A stretch of DNA of 5,737 bases from Rhodospirillaceae bacterium (GTDB lineage: Bacteria > Pseudomonadota > Alphaproteobacteria > Rhodospirillales > 2-02-FULL-58-16). Position numbers and translations under genes: made by a program. Position 1 is the first letter of the stretch. Every line of letters starts with the position of its first letter. This document shows positions 1-5,737 of the stretch, piece after piece. The DNA is taken from the NCBI GenBank assembly GCA_030623425.1, contig JAUXMA010000126.1:1-5737 (forward strand). Reading direction: 5' to 3'. Under the pieces are notes generated by a model. That model saw only the letters and a program-made list of their open reading frames with translations, was not told the origin of the DNA and made no database searches.

Positions 1-575
1 GAAAACTTGCTGCCGTTATAAACATAACAACCGTCTCCCGAGCCGTGACCCGTGGCATTGACGAACGCCGCGAATTCTTCCCGCGTCACCTCGAACTTGC
101 CGGCCGCAAAAGGCTTGGGAACGCGGACCGTATGAACAGGCTTTTCGTCGCTACCGCCACCGCCGCTCACGTCCCCCATGCGCAAGCTGCCCGCCGGAAT
201 GACCACCATCTCCGGGCACTCCGGGCAGTCTTTGAAGGTGGTGCCGGGCTTGAAGCCTTGAGGGTAAACGCCGACGGCGGCCTTGGGAACCGCCTGCTTC
301 GGCGGCGCGGCGGCGGCGAGTTGTCTTGCCGCTTTCAATTTCTTGATCTTTAGCCTCGCCAGACCGGCAAAGCCGCCGTTCGGGTGCTGGCGCGGGTATT
401 CTTGGAACATGTCCGCGTCGTCGCTGTCTTTTATCGAGTTCCAGAACAAGGCATCCCGGTCGACGCTCGGGGCGGGCGTGGCCGACGATACGCCGCCTCC
501 GGCAATCATCATCAGCCCCGTCATCAGCAAGGTAAAAAGGACCAATAAGATCAAAAAAACCAATAACCGCCTCAA
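1..575 (-). CDS. Secreted or membrane-anchored formylglycine-generating-enzyme (SUMF1)-like protein, C-terminus cut by window edge
   Basis: Only the first 191 or so residues are visible. Seen: a hydrophobic N-terminus (about residues 4-25, preceded by MRR) that fits a signal peptide or signal anchor. Next is a short helical repeat-like segment (about 42-82, FWNSIKDS then EYPRQHPNGGFAGLAR) of a kind that often precedes SUMF1 or caspase-like domains, then an Ala/Pro/Lys linker. The start of an FGE-sulfatase domain follows from about residue 117: CPECPEMVVIPAGSLRMGD, then KPVHTVRV and GKFEVTREEFAAFVN. Family members oxidise a sulfatase Cys to formylglycine, or are non-catalytic or have other oxidase roles; the catalytic cysteines would lie beyond the window, so activity cannot be judged. 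The start is chosen at TTG (573-575) behind a purine-rich GGGGGGAA because it includes the basic residues before the hydrophobic stretch. An in-frame TGA at 597-599 limits extension. The first ATG, at 522-524, would cut the hydrophobic segment. The domain call is firm, the start is not. Confidence 0.82.
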   Translation of the reverse strand, partial: MRRLLVFLILLVLFTLLMTGLMMIAGGGVSSATPAPSVDRDALFWNSIKDSDDADMFQEYPRQHPNGGFAGLARLKIKKLKAARQLAAAAPPKQAVPKAAVGVYPQGFKPGTTFKDCPECPEMVVIPAGSLRMGDVSGGGGSDEKPVHTVRVPKPFAAGKFEVTREEFAAFVNATGHGSGDGCYVYNGSKF

Positions 576-605
576 GATTCCCCCCAAAACCAACCCTCAG
601 CCGAT

Positions 606-635
606 AGTATGACAAGGACCGGGGCCGGTTTTCAA
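606..635 (-). promoter_or_regulatory. Candidate sigma70-type promoter for the SUMF1-like gene
   Basis: Read on the minus strand, TTGAAA (630-635) is followed after 18 bases by CATACT (606-611). That is 5/6 and 4/6 matches to the consensus boxes. Transcription would begin near 599, giving a leader of about 25 nt to the TTG start at 575. The position just ahead of an otherwise isolated gene supports it, but this is consensus matching only. Confidence 0.4.
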
Positions 636-655
636 TTGCCAAATAGAGCGCCTGC

Positions 656-694
656 TTCAAGGGACGTCCCGGCCCCTTTTCAAGGCTGCTTGAA
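656..694. repeat. Cluster of TTCAAG/CTTGAA inverted repeats plus a GGGACGTCCC palindrome
   Basis: TTCAAG occurs at 656-661 and 679-684, and its reverse complement CTTGAA at 689-694. The last two form a perfect 6-base inverted repeat around a 4-base spacer. A perfect 10-base palindrome, GGGACGTCCC, sits at 661-670. The cluster lies 20-60 bases upstream of the proposed -35 box of the SUMF1-like gene, where an activator or repressor could bind. No T-run follows the inverted repeat on the minus strand, so it does not look like an intrinsic terminator. The regulatory role is inferred. Confidence 0.35.
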
Positions 695-862
695 TCGGTA
701 AGACAAAGGCGCTGAAACCGCCCTGGTTTGGATAACAGCGACTTCCGCTCCTCGGCTAAACCCGGACTCGAACGCCCCTTGCTTCGCATGGCGGGAAATC
801 ATCGATAAGCGGGCATAACGGCAGCTTTGTGAAGCCTGTTTTAAGCGCACATGTCCCTTAGT

Positions 863-886
863 ATGCCGTCACCGACATTTTTATTT
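863..886. terminator. Weak hairpin after infC, possible transcription end
   Basis: ATGCCG (863-868) pairs with CGACAT (873-878) around a 4-base loop, including one G-U pair in the minus-strand RNA, where the loop reads GUGA, a GNRA tetraloop. On the plus strand the stem is followed by TTTTTATTT, but no plus-strand gene is known here. On the minus strand, the direction of infC, there is no T-run after the stem. The stem is short, so this is only a candidate end or stabiliser for the infC transcript. Confidence 0.2.
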
Positions 887-1417
887 CGGGGCGATGACCA
901 TGGTCATCATCCGGCCTTCCAGTTTCGGAAACTGCTCGACCTTGGTCAGTTCGGCCAGTTCCTCGCGAACCCGGTCGAGCATTTTCATGCCAAGTTCCTG
1001 GTGGGCCATCTCGCGGCCGCGGAAACGGATGGTGATCTTGACCTTGTCGCCGTCACCCAAAAAACGGCGCACATTGCGCATTTTGACATCATAGTCATGG
1101 ACGTCGATGCTGGGACGCATCTTGATTTCCTTGACGTCGATGGTTTTCTGCTTTTTGCGGGCTTCGTGTTTTTTCTTCTGGTTCTCGTACTTGAATTTGC
1201 CGTAGTCGAGAATCTTGCAGACCGGAGGATCGGCATTGGGCGAAACCTCGACCAAATCCAGGCCGGCTTCGTATGCCATTTCAATAGCTTCCTCCACGGA
1301 CACGACGCCGACCATTTCACCATTGGCGTCAACGACGCGGATGTTCAACGCATCGATCGATTCATTGACACGCGGTCCTTCGCGGACCGGTGGCTGGGTA
1401 AAGGGTCGTCTCGCTAT
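881..1417 (-). CDS. infC: Translation initiation factor IF3, probable ATA start
   Basis: IF3 binds the 30S subunit, prevents premature 50S joining and checks start-codon/initiator-tRNA pairing. The 178-residue product has the IF3 N-domain ([28 protein letters not shown]), a lysine-rich linker (about residues 78-93) and the C-domain with VKEIKMRP and [11 protein letters not shown] (about 133-143), ending [12 protein letters not shown]. Length is normal for the family. Start choice: residues before the first canonical codon (TTG at 1346-1348) read [18 protein letters not shown], which resembles the conserved N-terminus of alphaproteobacterial IF3, so they should be translated. In that frame the only codon between the upstream stop TAA (1418-1420) and this segment is ATA (1415-1417). 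It has GAGGGAGA 7 nt upstream, whereas the TTG has no such site. The gene lies 48 nt after thrS and is probably co-transcribed with it. Identity is certain; the start is well supported but inferred. Confidence 0.93.
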   Translation of the reverse strand: MARRPFTQPPVREGPRVNESIDALNIRVVDANGEMVGVVSVEEAIEMAYEAGLDLVEVSPNADPPVCKILDYGKFKYENQKKKHEARKKQKTIDVKEIKMRPSIDVHDYDVKMRNVRRFLGDGDKVKITIRFRGREMAHQELGMKMLDRVREELAELTKVEQFPKLEGRMMTMVIAPK

Positions 1418-1432
1418 TTAACAATCTCCCTC
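1415..1432 (-). promoter_or_regulatory. infC: Ribosome binding site and non-canonical ATA start of infC
   Basis: On the minus strand GAGGGAGA (1425-1432) is separated by 7 nt (TTGTTAA) from ATA (1415-1417). The spacer contains the in-frame TAA stop, so no longer in-frame start exists. This strong, ideally spaced site points to ATA rather than to the TTG 23 codons downstream. In E. coli, infC starts with AUU and IF3 represses its own translation by rejecting that codon. The same logic is inferred here. Confidence 0.65.
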
Positions 1433-1465
1433 GGTTGTGTCGGTTGACATGGCCCGGGCGCGACT

Positions 1466-3382
1466 TCACTTCGCAAGCGGACCGCGAGCTTCCTTTTTCA
1501 GTCTAGCGGTTGCCTCCGCAACTGCAAGAATTTCTTGGGGTTTTCCACCCAGCCGACGTATCGCGACGGTCTCTTGCTGTGATTCGCGCTTACCGACCAC
1601 GAGGATGACCGGGACCTTGGCCAAGCTGTGCTCGCGGATTTTGTAATTGATCTTCTCGTTGCGCAGGTCCATTTCGGCGGCGAGACCGGCTTCCTTCAAG
1701 GCGCCATGGACCCGGCGCGCGTAATCGTCGGCGTCGCCGGTGATGGTGGCGACCACCACCTGAAGCGGGGCCAGCCAGAACGGCAGCTTGCCGGCGTAAT
1801 GTTCGATCAGAATGCCGATGAAACGCTCGAAGGAACCCAAGATCGCCCGGTGCAGCATGACCGGCCGGTGTTTGTCGCCATCCTTGCCGATAAAAGTGGC
1901 GTCCAGGCGTTCGGGCAAAACGAAATCCACCTGCAAGGTGCCGCACTGCCATTCGCGGCCGATGACATCGCGCAAGACGAATTCCAACTTCGGCCCGTAA
2001 AAGGCCCCTTCGCCGGGATTGAGCTCGACTTCCAAGCCGGTGGCGGCGGTGGCTTCCTTCAGCGCCTCCTCGGCCTTGTCCCAGGTTTCGTCGGAACCGG
2101 CCCGCAGCGGCGGCCGGTCGGCGAACTTGACGACCACGTCATCGAAACCGAAGTCTTTGTAGATGGCCAAGAGCAGTTCGCAGAAGGCCTTGGTCTCGGC
2201 GGTGATCTGCTCTTCGGTGCAGAAGATATGGGCGTCGTCCTGGGTGAAGGCGCGGACCCGCATCAACCCGTGAATGGCGCCCGACGGTTCGTTGCGGATG
2301 CAGGATCCGAATTCGGCCATGCGGATGGGCAGATCGCGGTAGCTGGTGGTGCCCTGGCGGTAGATCTGCACGTGGCAGGGACAGTTCATGGGCTTCAAGG
2401 CCAGCACCTTGTCCTCGTCCTCGGTGGTGAACATGTACTCGCGGAACTTCTCCCAGTGCCCGGACGCCTCCCACAGGCGGCGGTCGACCAACAGCGGGGT
2501 GTTGACCTCGATATATCCGGCCGCTTCGAGGCGCCAGCGCATGTAATCCTGGATGTTGCGATAGAGTTTCCATCCCTTGGGATGCCAAAAGACCGAGCCG
2601 GCGGCGACATCCTGCAAATGAAAGAGGCCCATCTCGCGCCCCAAGCGGCGGTGATCGCGTTTTTCAGCCTCCTCCAGCATGTTGAGGTGGGCTTTCAGCT
2701 GTTTGTCGCTGGCCCAGGCGGTGCCGTAGATGCGTTGAAGCATTTCGTTTCTGGCATCGCCGCGCCAATAGGCGCCGGCCAACTTCATCAGCTTGAAGGC
2801 GTTTCCGAGCTTGCCCGTCGACGGCAGATGCGGCCCCCGGCAGAGGTCGATGAAATCGCCCTGGCGGTAGACCGAGATTTCCTCGTCCCCGGGCAAATCG
2901 CGGATGATCTCCGCCTTGTACAGCTCGCCCCGGTCGTGGAAGAAGGAAATGGCCTCGTCGCGCTTCCATACCTCCCTGGTGATGGTCTCGTCGCGGCCGA
3001 CGATTTCCAACATGCGCGCCTCGATCTTCTCCAGATCTTCAGGGATGAAAGGGGCCGGGCGGGCGAAGTCGTAATAAAAACCGTTGTCGATGGCTGGTCC
3101 GATGGTCACCTGGGTTTCGGGGAACAACTCCTTGACCGCCTCGGCCATGACATGGGCGGCGTCGTGGCGGATGAGTTCCAGCGCGTCCTCGTCCTTGGCC
3201 GTGACAATGGAGATTTCCCCGTCGCTTTCGATCGGTTCCGACAAGTCCTTCATCTCGCCGTTGACGCGCACGGCCAACGCCGCCTTGGCGAGGCCCGGTC
3301 CGATGTCGGCGGCGACTTGCAAGCCGGTGACGGACTCGTCAAAGGTGCGGACGCTGCCGTCCGGTAAGGTGATGGCGACCAT
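1466..3382 (-). CDS. thrS: Threonyl-tRNA synthetase
   Basis: Class II synthetase charging tRNA-Thr in the cytoplasm; full-length at 638 residues. Domain order: N-terminal TGS domain (about 1-61); editing domain with HxxxH at H73/H77 and C181/H185, which removes mischarged serine; class II catalytic core (about 240-530); C-terminal anticodon-binding domain (about 535-638, [19 protein letters not shown] through [22 protein letters not shown]). The zinc ligands that select threonine are present as C334 (MNCPCH), H385 (DDAHIF) and H511 (LHRAILGS), at the same numbers as in the E. coli enzyme. Motif 2 arginine R363 (SCIRNEPSG) and K465 (YGPKLE) are also intact. Start ATG at 3380-3382 puts the TGS domain at residue 3; the ribosome binding site is weak (GGACGG). 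Complete and apparently functional. The gene sits 63 nt after the GT9 gene and 48 nt before infC. The leader is too short for the long RNA operator that controls E. coli thrS. Confidence 0.98.
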   Translation of the reverse strand: MVAITLPDGSVRTFDESVTGLQVAADIGPGLAKAALAVRVNGEMKDLSEPIESDGEISIVTAKDEDALELIRHDAAHVMAEAVKELFPETQVTIGPAIDNGFYYDFARPAPFIPEDLEKIEARMLEIVGRDETITREVWKRDEAISFFHDRGELYKAEIIRDLPGDEEISVYRQGDFIDLCRGPHLPSTGKLGNAFKLMKLAGAYWRGDARNEMLQRIYGTAWASDKQLKAHLNMLEEAEKRDHRRLGREMGLFHLQDVAAGSVFWHPKGWKLYRNIQDYMRWRLEAAGYIEVNTPLLVDRRLWEASGHWEKFREYMFTTEDEDKVLALKPMNCPCHVQIYRQGTTSYRDLPIRMAEFGSCIRNEPSGAIHGLMRVRAFTQDDAHIFCTEEQITAETKAFCELLLAIYKDFGFDDVVVKFADRPPLRAGSDETWDKAEEALKEATAATGLEVELNPGEGAFYGPKLEFVLRDVIGREWQCGTLQVDFVLPERLDATFIGKDGDKHRPVMLHRAILGSFERFIGILIEHYAGKLPFWLAPLQVVVATITGDADDYARRVHGALKEAGLAAEMDLRNEKINYKIREHSLAKVPVILVVGKRESQQETVAIRRLGGKPQEILAVAEATARLKKEARGPLAK

Positions 3383-3421
3383 GATAAACCGTCCGCGGCC
3401 CAGACCTTGTATTGGTGACGA

Positions 3422-3449
3422 AATGTAAGGTGATTTGGTTACCTGTCAA
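3422..3449 (-). promoter_or_regulatory. Candidate sigma70-type promoter of thrS-infC
   Basis: On the minus strand a perfect TTGACA (3444-3449) is followed after 16 bases by TACATT (3422-3427, 4/6 to consensus). The -35 box contains the TGA stop codon of the upstream glycosyltransferase gene. Predicted transcription start is near 3415, giving a leader of about 33 nt to the thrS ATG. This would separate expression of the housekeeping thrS-infC pair from the glycosyltransferase pair, although read-through remains possible. Confidence 0.5.
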
Positions 3450-4390
3450 GAAGCCAACCGATTCGTCAACTTTCCCGTCACCTCCTCGACGGAGAGGGCG
3501 GAGAGTCGTCGTCGCCGAAGGATCGTCACGTCGGCGCCGCGCTGGCCGCACAGGGCCGGATCGGAATCGTCGGAATAGAGCACCAGCGAGGGGCAGCCGG
3601 CGGCGGCGATCAGGTGCATCGGCCCGGTGTCGTTGCCGACGGCGAGGATGGCGGCGGCGGCGAGGGCGGCGATGTCGATGAGATCCGTCTTCCCGGCGAG
3701 GCTTCTGATGCCGGGGCGGCCGCCGGCAACCGTATCCAAAAGGCTCGCCTCGGCCTCGCTGCCCAGCAGCACCGGTTCGATCTGCCGCCCCGCCAGCCAC
3801 CGGGCCAGCCCGCCGAAACGTTCCTCCGGCCAGCGCTTGCCCGGACGGTGCGCCGCCCCGCCCGGCACCAAGAGGGCGAAGCGATCCTTGAGCCGCAAGC
3901 GGCCAATGTCGGCCTTGACCCATGACAGGTCGGGCGGCGGCACGTCGGCGATGCCGGCCATCAGCAACTGTTCGGCTTGGCGGTCGATGGTATGCATGAA
4001 ATCCCGGCGCGGGTTGTCATGGGGGTGCGAACAGCCAGCGGCGATTCCCGACCACTCAGGATAGGAATCCGGCCACAACAGGCGGTAGTAAAACGATGAC
4101 CGGGCCGAGGTCTGGAGATCGTAGACGCGCTCGAAGCCGCCTTGCCGCAGGCGTCGGCGAAGGCCGAACCAGCCGATGAGGTCAAGGCCGGCGGGGCGGC
4201 CGCCGGTCCAGACGTCGTTGAAATAATCGCTGGCGGCGGCGAAAGCGGCGAAGGGATCGGTGGTCAGCAGGGTGATATGGGCATCGGCGTGATGCCGGCG
4301 GATGGCGGCGAAAAGACCCAGGGCCTGGATAAAATCGCCCAGCGCCCCCAGCTTGATGATCAGGATCCGCGACGGCTCCGCCGCCGGCAT
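3446..4390 (-). CDS. Glycosyltransferase family 9 (ADP-heptose:LPS heptosyltransferase-like)
   Basis: Family GT9 enzymes have a GT-B fold and transfer heptose or related sugars to lipopolysaccharide core or other envelope glycans on the cytoplasmic face of the inner membrane. The 314-residue product shows the N-terminal signature IKLGALGDFIQALG (12-25), with D19 at the position of the catalytic base in WaaC-type enzymes. The mid-protein segment LLVPGGAAHRPGKRWPEERF (about 173-192) opens the second Rossmann domain, and VGNDTGPMHLIAAAGCPS (251-268) is the C-terminal nucleotide-sugar signature. No signal peptide or membrane segment is seen. The start ATG (4388-4390) shares one base with the stop of the upstream GT4 gene (TGATG), which suggests translational coupling. 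The frame stays open upstream, but that part is an arginine-rich shadow of the GT4 gene with no family similarity. Donor and acceptor sugars cannot be read from the sequence; a heptosyltransferase role is the family default. Confidence 0.88.
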   Translation of the reverse strand: MPAAEPSRILIIKLGALGDFIQALGLFAAIRRHHADAHITLLTTDPFAAFAAASDYFNDVWTGGRPAGLDLIGWFGLRRRLRQGGFERVYDLQTSARSSFYYRLLWPDSYPEWSGIAAGCSHPHDNPRRDFMHTIDRQAEQLLMAGIADVPPPDLSWVKADIGRLRLKDRFALLVPGGAAHRPGKRWPEERFGGLARWLAGRQIEPVLLGSEAEASLLDTVAGGRPGIRSLAGKTDLIDIAALAAAAILAVGNDTGPMHLIAAAGCPSLVLYSDDSDPALCGQRGADVTILRRRRLSALSVEEVTGKLTNRLAS

Positions 4391-5622
4391 CAAGACGATT
4401 CTTTCAAATGCAAAACCTCGTTGTAGACCTCCAAGGTCTTGGCCGACATGGTCTGTCTGGAAAAGTTCTCCCGCACGTTGGCGATGGCTTTTTCGGCCAG
4501 CCGTTGGCGTGCCGGTTTCTTGAGGTCGAGCACATGGGCGATGGTGGCGGCAAGGGCGTCGGCGTCGGCGGGCGGGACCAGCCAGCCGGTCTCGCCCTCG
4601 ACAATGGTCTCGCGGACGCCGCCGTGGTTGGAGGCGACGACGGGCCGGCCCAGCGCCTGGGCCTCGGGAACCACCCGCCCGAAAGCTTCCGGTTCCGTGG
4701 AGGCGGAGACTATTATGTCGGTCAACATGTAGGCCGCCGGCATGTCGCTGCAATGGCCGACGACGCGGAAGATCTCGCCGAGATTGTTTTTGGTGATCAG
4801 GGCCTCCAGTTCACGGCGGTAACCGCCGCGGCCCTGGTCCGAACCGACCAATAGACAACGAATGTCGCGCCTCGCCAATGCGGCGATGGCGCTGATGAAC
4901 ACCGTCTGTCCCTTCCAGCGCGTCAGGCGTCCGGGCAGCATGATCACCGGCAAGCCGTCGGCGAGGCGCCACATTTTAGCCAATGTCACCATCCGCTCGG
5001 CGGTGACGTTGTCGGTAGTGAAACGGGAAAGGTCGACTCCCCGGTGGATGACGCGGATTTTTGCCGCCGGAAGCCCGTAGACCCGCCGGACATGGCTGGC
5101 GATGAAAGCGGAAATGGCGATCACCCGCTCGCCCTTGGTCATCACCGAGCTGAAGTGGCGCTTTAGCCAGCTGCCCGCCCCGTACGGGCCGTGAAAAGTG
5201 GTAATGAATCGCCGGTCCGTCCGTTTGGCGGCGAAATAGGCGCTCCATGCCGGGGCCCGCGAGCGCGCATGCACGATGTCGACGCTCTGTTGGCTGATCA
5301 GATCGCTCAGGCGGGCAATGTTAGCTTGCATCACCAGCGGGTTTTTGCTGTCGACCGGCAGCAGGAAATGTTCCGCCCCGGCTCGCTTCAGGTCATGTTG
5401 CAAAGGCCCGCCCGCCGAGGCGACGAGAGCGCGGCCGCCGGCCTCGACGATGGCCTGGGCGATTTCCACCGTCCCGCGCTCGACTCCGCCGCCGGCGCCC
5501 AGCGCCGGCAGGACCTGCAAAACAGTCGCCATGCGTCCGCCGGAACCGGAGTTTCCGCCAGCCACCCGTTCCGCCGGCAAGACGGCGATGTTATTGTCCC
5601 CGGTCCCGTTCATCCGCCGCAT
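4390..5622 (-). CDS. Glycosyltransferase family 4 (GT-B fold)
   Basis: A retaining GT4 enzyme for envelope glycan (LPS core, O-antigen or exopolysaccharide) synthesis at the cytoplasmic membrane. In the 410-residue product, the N-terminal Rossmann domain begins VLQVLPALGAGGGVERG (about 34-50), with HARSRAPAW (119-127) and TTFHGPYG (141-148). The linker region reads VIAISAFIASHV and VIHRGVDLSRF. The C-terminal donor domain has GRLTRWKGQ with R232 and K237, and the EX7E signature E312-x7-E320 (EAFGRVVPE), followed by ALGRPVVASNHGGVRETI. All expected nucleotide-sugar binding elements are present. The start is uncertain: ATG at 5620-5622, 5611-5613 or 5530-5532 (residue 31). The first 30 residues are a Gly/Ser-rich extension, and the residue-31 start fits the usual family N-terminus, but no candidate has a clear ribosome binding site. 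The gene is probably coupled to the GT9 gene that follows. Sugar specificity is not predictable. Confidence 0.9.
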   Translation of the reverse strand: MRRMNGTGDNNIAVLPAERVAGGNSGSGGRMATVLQVLPALGAGGGVERGTVEIAQAIVEAGGRALVASAGGPLQHDLKRAGAEHFLLPVDSKNPLVMQANIARLSDLISQQSVDIVHARSRAPAWSAYFAAKRTDRRFITTFHGPYGAGSWLKRHFSSVMTKGERVIAISAFIASHVRRVYGLPAAKIRVIHRGVDLSRFTTDNVTAERMVTLAKMWRLADGLPVIMLPGRLTRWKGQTVFISAIAALARRDIRCLLVGSDQGRGGYRRELEALITKNNLGEIFRVVGHCSDMPAAYMLTDIIVSASTEPEAFGRVVPEAQALGRPVVASNHGGVRETIVEGETGWLVPPADADALAATIAHVLDLKKPARQRLAEKAIANVRENFSRQTMSAKTLEVYNEVLHLKESS

Positions 5623-5737
5623 TCACAGTGAAGCGCAAAGACTGCCATTAAGAGCCTATCCGAATAACTGGAGGCGTTTGTGACGTCTCTCCTTGCCCCG
5701 TGGTCGGCGTCGGATGCTGCGCCGTGATGCCGGCACA
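5623..5737. other. Right-edge region: possible insertion-sequence end or tail of an upstream gene
   Basis: No gene can be assigned. On the plus strand GAGCCTATCCGAATAAC (5652-5668) directly follows TTAA (5648-5651). That layout resembles a terminal inverted repeat of an IS5-like element beside an AT-rich target, with the element extending beyond the window. Against this, a minus-strand frame is open from the window edge to a TAA at 5648-5650 (29 codons ending PPVIRIGS), with codon use partly like the neighbours, and could be the C-terminus of an upstream gene. Neither reading is secure. No clear promoter for the GT4 gene was found here. Confidence 0.25.

Larger units (their letters stand above)
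576..880. other. Intergenic gap between infC and the SUMF1-like gene; no gene seen
   Basis: About 300 bases with no convincing coding region on either strand. The frames that cross it have no recognisable motif and inconsistent codon use. A 40-codon minus-strand reading frame (802-680) has no ribosome binding site and no family resemblance. I looked for rpmI (L35) and rplT (L20), which usually follow infC, and found neither. The gap does contain a candidate promoter near 606-635, a cluster of small inverted repeats at 656-694, and a weak hairpin directly after the infC stop codon. Confidence 0.7.

Noticed and set aside
151..789. A 212-codon minus-strand frame across the gap and the SUMF1-like gene
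   Set aside because: It overlaps the SUMF1 domain in another frame, is arginine-rich and low in motif content, and does not resemble rpmI, rplT or another expected gene.
760..790. tRNA T-arm-like motif GTTCGAGTCC on the minus strand
   Set aside because: The flanking 5-base arms do not pair (GGGCG against CCGGG), and no acceptor stem or anticodon arm could be built around it.
680..802. 40-codon minus-strand small open frame in the gap after infC
   Set aside because: No ribosome binding site ahead of its ATG, no recognisable motif, and it ends inside the inverted-repeat cluster.
851..1447. A 198-codon open frame on the plus strand opposite infC
   Set aside because: Antisense shadow of infC, with a repetitive F/H/D/V-rich composition and no family motif.
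1628..3367. A 579-codon open frame on the plus strand opposite thrS
   Set aside because: It is a shadow of thrS: in GC-rich genomes the antisense frame stays open because of third-position GC bias. Its translation shows no known domain, while thrS on the other strand is complete with all active-site residues.
4391..4753. N-terminal 121-codon extension of the GT9 gene
   Set aside because: It is Arg/Gly/His-rich and lies out of frame inside the GT4 gene; the GT9 signature begins directly after the ATG at 4390.
5672..5722. Short plus-strand frame starting at GTG behind GGAGG near the right edge
   Set aside because: It stops after about 15 codons and has no recognisable sequence, so the apparent ribosome binding site is likely chance.
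1..5737. CRISPR arrays, prophage genes, toxin-antitoxin or defence genes
   Set aside because: I looked on both strands and found no regularly spaced repeats and no proteins of those families; the window is housekeeping and envelope genes.

Overview
The window is GC-rich and reads like a Rhodospirillales-type alphaproteobacterium (Magnetospirillum/Rhodospirillum-like). This is inferred from codon use, from the alphaproteobacterial N-terminus of IF3, and from the formylglycine-generating-enzyme-like protein; no database search was possible. All five supported genes lie on the minus strand, so transcription runs from the right edge to the left edge.

Layout in transcriptional order: (1) 5737-5623 is a short edge region with no proven gene; it carries a motif that could be the end of an insertion sequence or the tail of an upstream gene. 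(2) A family GT4 glycosyltransferase (5622-4390) overlaps by one base (TGATG) with (3) a family GT9 heptosyltransferase-like enzyme (4390-3446). Together they look like a two-gene envelope-glycan (LPS or exopolysaccharide) unit. (4) thrS, complete threonyl-tRNA synthetase (3382-1466), has a good sigma70-type promoter whose -35 box contains the GT9 stop codon. (5) infC, translation initiation factor IF3, follows 48 nt later. (6) After a gap of about 300 bases comes a secreted or membrane-anchored FGE-sulfatase (SUMF1) domain protein that runs off the left edge, with its own candidate promoter.

ThrS and IF3 are a classic translation pair (thrS-infC), but the usual next genes rpmI and rplT are absent here. 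The most interesting point is the infC start. The conserved alphaproteobacterial N-terminus is open in frame, yet its only possible beginning after the upstream stop is a non-canonical ATA codon with a well placed Shine-Dalgarno sequence. This parallels the AUU start of E. coli infC, which lets IF3 repress its own translation. I saw no novel defence, CRISPR or mobile system; the window is mostly core and housekeeping genes.
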